From Clostridiales bacterium (GTDB lineage Bacteria; Bacillota; Clostridia; Oscillospirales; Acutalibacteraceae), in contig JAGZMM010000002.1 in assembly GCA_018364155.1 (NCBI GenBank), positions 1-64,000 on the forward strand: 64,000 bases of DNA. The letters are read 5' to 3'. Made by a program: the position numbers and the translations under genes. This document shows, in pieces, positions 17,530 to 25,231 of the stretch (position 1 is its first letter; each line of letters opens with the position of its first letter). A model generated the notes under the pieces. The model was not told the DNA's origin. It did not search any database and worked only from the letters and a program-made list of their open reading frames with translations.

Positions 17530-18032
17530 AAGGAACCCTCCGTTATCCTGCGAGTCTCCTCTGCCGCATCTTCCTCCCCGTCGCTTGTCAGAGCCAGGCG
17601 GGTGCGGTGGAATAGGTCGTTGAGCTTCGTCAGTCCGTCAATGATGATCTGCTTGTCCTGGGTAGAAACAAAGTTTGCCAGCTCCTGCTGCTTTTTGAGC
17701 ATCCGCTCCTCTGCGGCCGTGGTCAGGGATACGCCTGCGTCGGTCAGCTCAATGTGAACCCGGCGCTGGTCTTCGCTATCCCGTATTCGCCGTACCAGAC
17801 CGCTTTTTTCCAGCCGGTTGCAGATGGTGGAAATGTTGCTCGCCGGCATCTCCATCTGCTCGCTCAAACGGCACACCCGGGTAGGCCCCCGCCGAAACAG
17901 CTCAATGAGCACCAGCGCCTGGCTGGTGGAGAGCCCCAGAGGCTGAAAATTCTGGTTCATGACATGCGCCATTTCCAGATTGATGCTGCGCATCAAGGTG
18001 CGTATGGTGTTGTTAAAAAGAATGGTATCCAA
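17526..18032 (-). CDS. MarR-family transcriptional regulator
   Basis: A 168-aa winged-helix protein. The central region (about 40-110: GLSTSQALVLIELFRRGPTR, then MPASNISTICNRLEKSGLVR and DQRRVHIELTDAG) is a classic MarR recognition helix and wing. The start is TTG at 18032 with AGAGGG 9 nt upstream; the next ATG, at residue 14, would remove the first helix. It is the first gene of the operon with the activase and dehydratase, behind a promoter flanked by an AT-rich inverted repeat, so autoregulation is likely. The ligand is unknown. Confidence 0.85.
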   Translation of the reverse strand: MDTILFNNTIRTLMRSINLEMAHVMNQNFQPLGLSTSQALVLIELFRRGPTRVCRLSEQMEMPASNISTICNRLEKSGLVRRIRDSEDQRRVHIELTDAGVSLTTAAEERMLKKQQELANFVSTQDKQIIIDGLTKLNDLFHRTRLALTSDGEEDAAEETRRITEGSF

Positions 18033-18081
18033 TGGCTGTAACCCTCTTTGGCAATGATGGCAAAATAGTTCTCGCGGAAAT

Positions 18082-18125
18082 AATTATTGGAATAACAATT
18101 TTACCCCTTTTTCTGCAAAAGTCAA
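18082..18125 (-). promoter_or_regulatory. Promoter and putative MarR operator
   Basis: Minus-strand TTGACT (18120-18125) and TAAAAT (18098-18103) have a 16-nt spacer. Just downstream lies TTATTCCAATAA, an imperfect AT-rich palindrome of the MarR-box kind. Confidence 0.6.
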
Positions 18126-18210
18126 TACGATTCGCGCCTTTGGCAGCAATTCACAGAGATTTTACCGTCTTCCAACAAGACTGGTTGCGCCCCACCGGGC
18201 AGCAACGCCA

Positions 18211-18255
18211 AAGAAGACGCCGCCGGCTTTAAACCCGCGGCGCCTTCTTCTTTTT
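18211..18255. terminator. Hairpin after the spoIIID C-terminal half
   Basis: AAGAAG-A-CGCCGC (18211-18223) pairs with GCGGCG-C-CTTCTT (18237-18249). A T-run follows on the plus strand and CTTCTTT on the minus strand. It probably ends minus-strand transcripts of the recombinase or of rejoined spoIIID. Confidence 0.6.
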
Positions 18256-18269
18256 CGCGTTGTGTTTGC

Positions 18270-18413
18270 CTATTCCCCAGTGTGCAGGTATTTGCGCTTG
18301 GTGGCCATACCGCCGCGGATGTGCCGCTGGGCCTTGTTGGTTTCCAGTACCTGCTTGACTTCCTTGTAAAGTATGGGATTCAATTTCTTGAGCCGGTCGG
18401 ATACGTCTTTATG
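18270..18413 (-). CDS. spoIIID: spoIIID, C-terminal half (interrupted gene)
   Basis: 47 codons plus TAG, in one frame: HKDVSDRLKKLNPILYKEVK and on through RHIRGGMATKRKY. This is the second half of SpoIIID, the mother-cell DNA-binding regulator, and aligns without gaps to the known proteins from the conserved VHKD onward, including the basic RHxRGGxATxxKY region. It has no start codon or ribosome site. Its first codons overlap the last codons and stop of the recombinase in another frame, at the TATGTA core (18410-18415). The matching N-terminal half is at 43758-43889 on the same strand. It can be expressed only after site-specific excision of the intervening 25,365 bp. No stop codons or frameshifts are present, which argues against decay. 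Confidence 0.92.
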   Translation of the reverse strand, partial: HKDVSDRLKKLNPILYKEVKQVLETNKAQRHIRGGMATKRKYLHTGE

Positions 18414-18430
18414 TATGGCTGTGGGGATTG
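18396..18430. other. Left attachment site of the spoIIID element
   Basis: The core TATGTA (18410-18415) has central dinucleotide TG at 18412-18413. The left flank belongs to spoIIID; the right flank TGGCTGTGGGG is element sequence. Combined with the right site, the element flanks form an inverted repeat around TG. Confidence 0.8.
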
Positions 18431-19908
18431 GGAACGGTTTGGGCGGCAAAAGAGGAGAGCAGCACCATTACCTGCCCGTCCGGCTCCACCGTAATGGCCT
18501 CCACGGTTTCTCTGAGCAGGGTATTGGTCAGGTTTTCCGCCCGAAGGAGCAAGGCCGGTGCGAAGGCGGAAAGGGGAGGAAGCTGCTCTTCTTGGTCAAA
18601 CGCCTGCAGACGGTGCTTGACGTTTGTAAGCGCTTTTTGGACCGAGTCGAGCTTTTCTCTTAGCTCCTGCATGTCGATTAGATTGTTTTCGTATAGGGTC
18701 AGGAGCCTTTCTCGGCTGCGCGCCAGCCGCTTTGCCTCTCGTTGTTCCGCTTCCCGGTCCGCAGCTGCTCCTCCGCTTGCGCAAAGGTGCACAAACTCCT
18801 GCCGGATGCGCTGTGCCGCGCCCGGAACGGCTTGCACAAAGGAAAGAAGGTAGCTCGCAATCCCCCGCAAGAGCGCCTCTTCGTCCACTGCCGTGGTGTT
18901 CGGGCAGCTGCTCGCCCCATCGGCGTTTCGCTTGGCGCACACCCAGCGCACATAGGTGTTCTGATAGGTGCGGCTTAAGCGGCGGAAGGACCTGCCGCAC
19001 ACCCCGCAGGTGAGCATAGCGCTCAAAGGATGGGCACTGCTTTGCCGCCGCCCCTCCTCAAGCTGCCTCGCCCGCCGATCGGCCGCCGCCTTCTGTGCCA
19101 AGAGAAAAACCTCGTCCTCCACAATGCGAAGCTTCGGACGCTCAGCCACCAGCCACTCGGCCGGATCCCGTTCTTGCCGCCGGCCGGTGAGAAAATCAGC
19201 CACTTCCTCCTTGCCGTTGAGCACCCGCCCGGTATATAAGGGGTTCTTCAGAATCCGGGACACGGCCGTTTGGCTGAAGGCGCAGCCCCGCTTGGTGCGG
19301 GCTCCCTGGGCGTTGAGCAAAGCCGCAATCCTTCCCGCGCCGTATCCTTCCTGGGTGTACAGAGAAAAAATGCGCCGTACCACCGCGGCCTCGGCCGGGT
19401 TGACTGCCAGATCAAAATACTCTCCGTTTTTCTTGTCGTAGCCGTAAACCAGGTTCGGCACCCGTCCTTTCTCAGCGTTGAGCCGCTTGCCGAACTTGAC
19501 ACGCTTGGAGGTGTTCGCACTTTCCTCCTGGGCCAGCGCCCCGAACACCGTCAGAACAAACTCGGAGTTGCCCAGTACCGTCTGGCTGGAGGTCAGGAAA
19601 AACGTGTCGATTCCCATAGCCTTGAGGGCCCGTGTGCTTTGCAGCAGGTCCACCGTGTTGCGGGCAAAGCGGCTGATGTCCTTGACCGCCACCAGATCGA
19701 AGGCCCCCGTCTTCGCATCCTGCAGCAGACGTAAAAACGCCCGCCGGTTTTTGGTTTTCGTACCTGAAATTCCTTCGTCCGCATAGATGTCCACTAGGGT
19801 ATGTCCATTTTTGCGGGCGAATTCTTCAAAAAACGCCTTCTGCGCCTGCAGGCTGTTGAGCTGGTCCTCCTTGTCGGTGGAAACCCGGCAGTAAGCGGCC
19901 ACGCGCAT
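18409..19908 (-). CDS. Large serine recombinase, SpoIVCA-like, of the spoIIID element
   Basis: A 499-aa site-specific recombinase. The N-terminal resolvase domain (1-150) has the catalytic Ser10 in AYCRVST and the conserved Arg motif VKDISRFARN (about 75-84). The Recombinase domain (about 155-260) ends in LKNPLYTGRV. A zinc ribbon has Cys301, Cys304, Cys324 and Cys335. A coiled-coil lies at about 380-440 and a C-terminal beta segment follows. The length equals the sigK-skin recombinase of B. subtilis (500 aa). The ATG at 19908 has AGAGGA 5-6 nt upstream. It reads toward the left attachment site and its TAA (18409-18411) overlaps the core. It is the obvious candidate to excise the element. Timing is unknown: no clear sporulation promoter can be called upstream. 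Confidence 0.93.
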   Translation of the reverse strand: MRVAAYCRVSTDKEDQLNSLQAQKAFFEEFARKNGHTLVDIYADEGISGTKTKNRRAFLRLLQDAKTGAFDLVAVKDISRFARNTVDLLQSTRALKAMGIDTFFLTSSQTVLGNSEFVLTVFGALAQEESANTSKRVKFGKRLNAEKGRVPNLVYGYDKKNGEYFDLAVNPAEAAVVRRIFSLYTQEGYGAGRIAALLNAQGARTKRGCAFSQTAVSRILKNPLYTGRVLNGKEEVADFLTGRRQERDPAEWLVAERPKLRIVEDEVFLLAQKAAADRRARQLEEGRRQSSAHPLSAMLTCGVCGRSFRRLSRTYQNTYVRWVCAKRNADGASSCPNTTAVDEEALLRGIASYLLSFVQAVPGAAQRIRQEFVHLCASGGAAADREAEQREAKRLARSRERLLTLYENNLIDMQELREKLDSVQKALTNVKHRLQAFDQEEQLPPLSAFAPALLLRAENLTNTLLRETVEAITVEPDGQVMVLLSSFAAQTVPNPHSHT

Positions 19909-20077
19909 GTTGTTCCTCTCCCTTCGCTGGAGTCAGCAAGTCTCTGGGACATGCCTATGCGCGGCTAGGCCCGGTTATGTAGGACAGGAGAAATCCCTGC
20001 GAAAGAGCGGCCGCCGGCAGACAAAGAAAAAGGGGAAGAATCCCTGGAAATGCCAGGAAGGAATGGCCGAGTTAGCG
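19909..20077. other. Recombinase leader and spacer
   Basis: It must hold the recombinase promoter (minus strand). A weak mother-cell-like pair exists (CTACATAA, 15 nt, CATAGGCA on the minus strand), but it matches sigma-E consensus poorly. No gene is seen. Confidence 0.35.
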
Positions 20078-20106
20078 TTGACTTATTCGGCAGAAAAATC
20101 TATAAT
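20078..20106 (+). promoter_or_regulatory. Strong promoter of the element's polysaccharide operon
   Basis: TTGACT (20078-20083) and a perfect TATAAT (20101-20106) have a 17-nt spacer. It is the only strong vegetative promoter seen ahead of the long plus-strand gene run starting at 20163. Confidence 0.88.
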
Positions 20107-20162
20107 AAAAAAGAATATAGTCAAAAAAACCGATGAAAACCGGTATAGATAAGAGGAATGGT

Positions 20163-21293
20163 ATGAGCAAGCGAATTTATTTATCTTCTCCCACTATGCA
20201 CGGAGAGGAACAACGTTATATCAAAGAGGCGTTTGACACCAATTGGGTGGCGCCGCTGGGCACCAATGTAAACGAATTCGAAAAGGAACTGGCGTCCTAT
20301 GTGGGAGTAGGCCATGCGGCCGCGCTAAGCGCGGGAACTGCTGCGCTCCACCTGGCTATGAAGCTGGCGGGCGTCACCGAAGGGGACGTGGTTTTTTGCT
20401 CAGATTTGACCTTTGCCGCCACGGTAAACCCGGTTTCCTATGAAAAAGGCGTGCAGGTCTTTGTCGACAGTGAGGAAGAAAGCTGGAATATGGACCCGAA
20501 GGCCCTTCAAAAAGCATTTGAAAAATACCCGAACCCCAAGGCGGTCGTGCTGGTCAACTTATATGGGACCCCTGCTAAGCTGGACGAGATCAAAGACATT
20601 TGCAGCGCCCACCAGGTTCCCTTGATTGAAGACGCGGCCGAGAGTCTGGGAGCCCTTTACCACGGCAAGCAGACCGGAACCTTCGGAACGTTCGGCGTTT
20701 TTTCGTTTAACGGCAATAAGATCATCACCACCTCCGGCGGCGGAATGCTGGTGTCTGACGATGGGGCGGCCATCGAAAAGGCGCGGTTTTGGGCGACCCA
20801 GTCGAGAGATCCGGCCCGCCATTACCAGCACAGCGAGATCGGCTATAATTACCGCATGTCCAACATTGTCGCGGGCATCGGCCGTGGGCAGCTCAAAGCG
20901 CTCGACCTGCACATCCAGAAGAAGAAGGCCATTTACGAGACGTATCAAAAAGAGCTGGCCTGCATCCCGGAAATCCGCATGAATCCCTATCTTCCCGGTT
21001 CGGCGCCCAACTTCTGGCTTTCCTGCATGACCATCGACCCCGCCTCTAAGGTGACTCCCTTAGATGTGATGGTGGCACTGGAACAGGAGAACATCGAATC
21101 TCGTCCCATCTGGAAGCCGATGCATATGCAGCCGGTGTTTGCAGGGAATGACTTTATTCAGGTGCGGGATGGGGCATCTGTCGGCGAAATGATTTTTGAA
21201 AAAGGGCTTTGCCTGCCGTCGGATGTAAAGAATACAAAAGAGGACATGATGAAAATCATTTCCATCATTAAGGGCCTTTTTACCAGAAGATAA
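20163..21293 (+). CDS. DegT/DnrJ/EryC1 sugar aminotransferase (PglE/EpsN-like)
   Basis: A 376-aa PLP enzyme. It begins MSKRIYLSSPTMHGEEQRYI, has the SAGTAALHLA cofactor loop (about 56-65), the EDAAE aspartate (Asp157) and the Schiff-base Lys186 in FNGNKIITTSGGG. This subgroup transaminates nucleotide-linked 4-keto-6-deoxy sugars, as PglE and EpsN do on the way to bacillosamine-type sugars. The acetyltransferase gene at 37198 is a plausible partner (PglD/EpsM-like). No retaining PglF/EpsC-type dehydratase was seen in the window. It is first in the operon. AGAGGA supports the ATG at 20163. Confidence 0.85.
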   Translation: MSKRIYLSSPTMHGEEQRYIKEAFDTNWVAPLGTNVNEFEKELASYVGVGHAAALSAGTAALHLAMKLAGVTEGDVVFCSDLTFAATVNPVSYEKGVQVFVDSEEESWNMDPKALQKAFEKYPNPKAVVLVNLYGTPAKLDEIKDICSAHQVPLIEDAAESLGALYHGKQTGTFGTFGVFSFNGNKIITTSGGGMLVSDDGAAIEKARFWATQSRDPARHYQHSEIGYNYRMSNIVAGIGRGQLKALDLHIQKKKAIYETYQKELACIPEIRMNPYLPGSAPNFWLSCMTIDPASKVTPLDVMVALEQENIESRPIWKPMHMQPVFAGNDFIQVRDGASVGEMIFEKGLCLPSDVKNTKEDMMKIISIIKGLFTRR

Positions 21294-21310
21294 AACCAGT
21301 TGCGCGACCC

Positions 21311-21338
21311 TGGAGAAAAGAAACGCGGCTTTTCTCCA
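21311..21338 (+). other. Intercistronic hairpin
   Basis: TGGAGAAAAG (21311-21320) pairs with CTTTTCTCCA (21329-21338) around an 8-nt loop. Only a short T-run follows, so partial termination or mRNA stability is possible. Confidence 0.5.
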
Positions 21339-21365
21339 AATTTGATCACGTTTAGGAGCGTGTCC

Positions 21366-22523
21366 ATGAAAAAACTCTGCATTATTACCACGGTATCCAT
21401 GACGCTGGAATCCTTTGTACTTGACGGCGTCAAGGCGCTGCACGAAATCCACCCGGACTGGGAGATTACCTTTGTCTGCAGCCATAACGAGCGGTTTGCG
21501 GCATCCCTTCCGTCCTATATCCGGTTTTTTCCCATCAAAATGGAACGGGGTGTGAACCTGTCGGGCCTGGCTGCGGTTTCCCAAATGAAAAAGCTTTTTC
21601 GTAGGGAACGGTTCGATTTGGTCCAGTACGCCACTCCCAATGCCTCTTTGTACGCCTCCATTGCGGCCAAGCAAAAAAAGATCCCGGTGCGGCTTTACTG
21701 CCAGTGGGGTATTCGGTATGTGGGGTTTGAAGGATTCGGTCGCCGGGTATTCAAGAGACTGGAAAAGATCGTCTGCCGCAATTCTACTCACATCCGGGCG
21801 GTTAGCTTTTTAAACAAACGCTTTGCGGTGGAGGAGGGCCTCTACCCGGAGAAAAAGGCGGTGGTGCTGGGTCAGGGCGGTACCATCGGCGTGGATTTGG
21901 AGGAATATATTCTTGCACCGAAAAAGGAATGGCGGACGAAAATCCGTAGCGCATGCCGTCTGGGAGACGGCGTTGTGTTCGGCTTTGTCGGCCGTATATC
22001 CAGGGACAAGGGGAGCGAAGAGCTTTTACAGGCATTTCGCGCCATTCATGAGCTCGATCCCACCACAAAACTGCTGATGGTGGGAACCTTTGAGGCAGAC
22101 GAGAGCATGGACCGAGAACTGCTCGACTGGGCGCAAACCAGCCCAGACGTGGTGTTTACCGGTCCGGTGGACAAGCATGACCTGCGCGAGTATTACGCGG
22201 CCATGGACATATATGTGCACCCCTCCTACCGGGAAGGCTTCGGTATGGTGCTGCAGGAGGCGGCCGCCATGGAATGCGCCATTGTCACCACTGACATTCC
22301 CGGTGCATCAGAAGTAATGGAGGAAGGAATATCCTGCCTGCTGGCAAAACCCAGAGACAGCGAAAGCTTGCAAAGCCAAATGACGGCTTTTTTAAAGGAT
22401 TCCCGCCTGCGCAGCCGGTTTGGAAAGCAGGCCCGGCTTCGGGTGGAAACCTATTTTGACCGCAGGCGTATGATTGCGCAACAGTGCAGGGAATACGAAA
22501 GATTGCTGGAGGAAACGACATGA
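21366..22523 (+). CDS. Glycosyltransferase family 4
   Basis: A 385-aa cytosolic GT-B enzyme. The C-terminal half has VVFGFVGRISRDKGSEELLQ (about 200-220) and the donor-site motif HPSYREGFGMVLQEAAAME (about 285-303) with the EX7E glutamates. The N-terminal half resembles EpsD-type transferases. The ATG at 21366 is preceded by TTAGGAG; an earlier in-frame start lacks a ribosome site. Its stop overlaps the next start as ATGA. It should add one sugar to the lipid-linked repeat unit. Donor and acceptor cannot be read from sequence. Confidence 0.88.
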   Translation: MKKLCIITTVSMTLESFVLDGVKALHEIHPDWEITFVCSHNERFAASLPSYIRFFPIKMERGVNLSGLAAVSQMKKLFRRERFDLVQYATPNASLYASIAAKQKKIPVRLYCQWGIRYVGFEGFGRRVFKRLEKIVCRNSTHIRAVSFLNKRFAVEEGLYPEKKAVVLGQGGTIGVDLEEYILAPKKEWRTKIRSACRLGDGVVFGFVGRISRDKGSEELLQAFRAIHELDPTTKLLMVGTFEADESMDRELLDWAQTSPDVVFTGPVDKHDLREYYAAMDIYVHPSYREGFGMVLQEAAAMECAIVTTDIPGASEVMEEGISCLLAKPRDSESLQSQMTAFLKDSRLRSRFGKQARLRVETYFDRRRMIAQQCREYERLLEETT

Positions 22524-23323
22524 TGAAATTGATGCTGCTGACGGCGGACCCCGTGTTCGCTGTGCAGGCGCAGGACGCCGGGGTAGACCGGATTTTTCTC
22601 GACTTGGAATACATCAATAAGATTGAGCGGCAGATGGGGCGCAACACGGTCATTTCCCACAACTCGGTGGAGGATGTGGCGAAGCTGCGCCGAGTGCTTG
22701 ACCGGTCCGACCTGCTGGTGCGGGTCAACCCCATCAACCCCAGTCTGAAGGCGGAAGTGGACCGGGTGATTGCTGACGGGGCGGACATCGTCATGCTCCC
22801 CATGGTTATCGACGCGGACGATGCCCAGCGGTTTGTGGAAATGGTGGGCGGCCGAGCCAAGGTTTGCCTGCTGCTGGAAACTTCCCAGGCGCTCGTGCGT
22901 ATGGATGATTTCCTGGAAATGGGGGGGGTGGATGAGATTTACATAGGTCTCAATGACCTGCACATTAGCCTGGGGCTCAAATTCATGTTTGAGACCTTGA
23001 GCGGCGGAATTGTGGAATATATGGCAAATAAGGCGAAGGCCAAAAGCATTCCCTTCGGTTTCGGCGGCATCGCCAAGATTGGGGAAGGAATGCTTCCCGC
23101 CGACTATATCTTAGGCGAGCATTACCGCATCGGCTCCACCAGCGCCATCTTGTCGCGGACCTTCCGCAACGAAATCGGAGGCGTCCACGGCCCTCTCGAC
23201 CTGAAAACGGAAATCGAAAAGATCCGCAGCCGGGAACGGGAAGTGGCAGCCTGGACGCCGGAGCAGTTTGAGGAGAACCGGCTTTTTGTGCGTGATTGTG
23301 TGAATAAAATTGTGAACGGGTGA
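22520..23323 (+). CDS. HpcH/HpaI-family aldolase
   Basis: A 267-aa TIM-barrel protein of the HpcH/HpaI aldolase or citrate lyase beta family. The expected active-site residues are visible: Arg68 and Asn70 in VRVNP, the metal-ligand Glu120 in LLLETSQAL, and Asp147 in YIGLNDLHISLG. The family makes or breaks C-C bonds of 2-keto acids with pyruvate-like donors. Coupled to a glycosyltransferase upstream and a 2-hydroxyacid dehydrogenase-like gene downstream, it may make a keto/hydroxyacid substituent for the glycan. That is inference. GGAGG precedes the overlapping ATG at 22520. Confidence 0.82.
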   Translation: MMKLMLLTADPVFAVQAQDAGVDRIFLDLEYINKIERQMGRNTVISHNSVEDVAKLRRVLDRSDLLVRVNPINPSLKAEVDRVIADGADIVMLPMVIDADDAQRFVEMVGGRAKVCLLLETSQALVRMDDFLEMGGVDEIYIGLNDLHISLGLKFMFETLSGGIVEYMANKAKAKSIPFGFGGIAKIGEGMLPADYILGEHYRIGSTSAILSRTFRNEIGGVHGPLDLKTEIEKIRSREREVAAWTPEQFEENRLFVRDCVNKIVNG

Positions 23324-23328
23324 CAAGC

Positions 23329-24252
23329 ATGTTCGTTTTAAGTGAGATTGATCTGCCGGGGGCGGGGCCGGAGCTTACCATAGAAAAGATTACCCGCAAG
23401 GAATTGGCGTCCTATGGCCGAAAGACCCGGGTGGAAGCCATTGTGGGCAGCCGGGCCATGGCCATCGATGCGGCGTCCATGGAGCTGCCGGCGTTAAAAT
23501 TCGTGCAGCTGACCAGCGCCGGGTTCGACGGGGTGCCGCTCAAAGAGTACGCGGCTAAAAAGGTCCTGGTGGCCAACGCCGGCACCGTATACAGCGTGCC
23601 CATCGCGGAAACGGTAGTGTACGGCATGCTTCAGATGGCAAAGCGGTACCGCAAAAACCCCAACTCCCACCGGCTGCGCCTGACCCGGGGCTACCGGTAT
23701 CTCACCGAGCTTGCGGGCAAGACGGCGGTGATTCTGGGTGCTGGCAGCATCGGCACCGAGGTTGCAAAGCGCCTTTCGGGCTTTGGGATGACTATCTGGG
23801 GATATGACCCCTATTGCCCCGAAAAGCCGGAATACGAGACTCTGTTTCGGGACCTTTCCTCTCTCAAAAAGGCCCTGTTCCAGGTAGATTTCGTCATATC
23901 CACCCTGCCGGACAATGAGGAGACGCGGGGCATGATTGACAAAGCCTTTTTGGATGGTCTTGAGCCGAAGGCGGTTTTGGTCAACGTGGGGCGCAAGGCG
24001 GTCATCCGTCAGGAGGACCTGTATGCGGCGCTGAAAGGCGGACGGCTGAGCGGCGCGGTGCTCGACATGTTCGAGATGGTTCCGAACCCGATTACCAACC
24101 GGTTTCGCCGGTTAAAAAATACCATTGTCCTGCCGGGGGTGGCCGCCATCTCCCAGGAATCTCAGCAGAGAAGAAACGATCACATTCTCAGGAACCTGGC
24201 CTTGGCCGAGCGGGGAGAAGAACCCGCCTATCTCATCAACAAGGAGAAGTGA
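23329..24252 (+). CDS. D-isomer 2-hydroxyacid dehydrogenase-like protein, catalytic His missing
   Basis: A 307-aa Rossmann protein. The NAD-binding motif GAGSIG is at 137-142, the catalytic Arg222 in VNVGRKAV and Glu249 in LDMFEMVP are present. The usual C-terminal TPH(V/I)AG motif is replaced by VLPGVAAIS (about 267-275), so the general acid-base His is absent. It may reduce its substrate differently or have a non-standard role. The start is the ATG at 23329; a GTG at 23320 overlapping the upstream stop is possible. The neighbour upstream is the aldolase, suggesting sequential steps on a small keto acid. Confidence 0.8.
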   Translation: MFVLSEIDLPGAGPELTIEKITRKELASYGRKTRVEAIVGSRAMAIDAASMELPALKFVQLTSAGFDGVPLKEYAAKKVLVANAGTVYSVPIAETVVYGMLQMAKRYRKNPNSHRLRLTRGYRYLTELAGKTAVILGAGSIGTEVAKRLSGFGMTIWGYDPYCPEKPEYETLFRDLSSLKKALFQVDFVISTLPDNEETRGMIDKAFLDGLEPKAVLVNVGRKAVIRQEDLYAALKGGRLSGAVLDMFEMVPNPITNRFRRLKNTIVLPGVAAISQESQQRRNDHILRNLALAERGEEPAYLINKEK

Positions 24253-24255
24253 CCG

Positions 24256-25224
24256 ATGTTTTTCAGTGTGATCATTCCGGTCTATAACGCTCAGAGCTAT
24301 CTTCCCACCTGTGTAGACAGTGTGCTTCATCAGGAGTTCACGGACTTTGAGGTGATTTTGGTAGACGACGGTTCCACCGACCAGAGCGGCGCCCTTTGCG
24401 ACCAGTACGCAGGGAAAGATGGGCGCGTAACCGTGCTACACAAGGAAAACGGTGGCCAATCCACCGCCCGCAACCTGGGGCTTCGTGCAGCAAAAGGGGA
24501 CTATGTGGTTTTTCTCGACAGCGACGATTTTATCACCACGCCCCGGTTTTTCACCGACCTTCATGAGAAGGCGAAAAAGGACCCGGACCTGATTTTGTAT
24601 AAATACCAGAAATATGTTGAGGGCAAAGGCCTTTTGAATTGTGCATTTTCCTTTGCCGGCATCCCGGACCTTCAAAAGCAGGAGGATACCATCCTCGAGC
24701 TGGTCAAACGGGACGCCTTCTTCTGCTCCGCCTGGAGCAAAAGCGTCAAGCGCAGCCTCTTGCAGGAGAACCGGTTCTATTTCGATGAGACCCTTTCCTG
24801 CGAGGATATGGACTGGTATTACCAGGTCCTGTCTCAAGCAACGCGTATCGTCCTGCTGGACCAATCTTATATTGCCTACCGCCAGCGGCCGGGTTCGGTG
24901 ACGGCGGTGGTAAAGGAAGAAACCATCGCGGATTTTATCCGGGTGCTGAAAAACTGGTCAGGAAGGTTTCAAAAGGAGCTGACGGGAGAACGCCGGTGCA
25001 TCATGCTCCAGTCCTTGACCAAGCTCTACTGCAACCTGTTGGTGGCCTTTGTGCGCTACCAGGGGGAGAATCGGAAGGAATACCGGGAAAAAATCAAGGT
25101 GTTGGCCTTTCTATTTCAGTATGAAGAAAATGCCCGCGCTAAGAAGTTTGCGAAAATCTACCGGTTGGCCGGCTTCGGCGGCCTGCTGCAGTTTTTGAAG
25201 CTTGCCGACCGCGTGAGAGGATAG
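24256..25224 (+). CDS. Glycosyltransferase family 2
   Basis: A 322-aa GT-A enzyme. It begins MFFSVIIPVYNAQSYLPTCV, with VDDGSTD (about 36-42), the metal-binding DSDD (about 89-92) and ED (CEDMDWYY, about 175) acting as the catalytic base region. No membrane helices are evident, so it acts at the inner face of the membrane on lipid-linked acceptors. GGAG precedes the ATG, and the gene is 3 bp behind the previous one. Confidence 0.88.
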   Translation: MFFSVIIPVYNAQSYLPTCVDSVLHQEFTDFEVILVDDGSTDQSGALCDQYAGKDGRVTVLHKENGGQSTARNLGLRAAKGDYVVFLDSDDFITTPRFFTDLHEKAKKDPDLILYKYQKYVEGKGLLNCAFSFAGIPDLQKQEDTILELVKRDAFFCSAWSKSVKRSLLQENRFYFDETLSCEDMDWYYQVLSQATRIVLLDQSYIAYRQRPGSVTAVVKEETIADFIRVLKNWSGRFQKELTGERRCIMLQSLTKLYCNLLVAFVRYQGENRKEYREKIKVLAFLFQYEENARAKKFAKIYRLAGFGGLLQFLKLADRVRG

Positions 25225-25231
25225 AGAAAAC

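Noticed and set aside
18409..19908. Recombinase as an ordinary ICE or prophage integrase unrelated to spoIIID
   Set aside because: Its stop codon overlaps the break point in spoIIID, and the element ends reconstruct a symmetric attP, so the association is not incidental.
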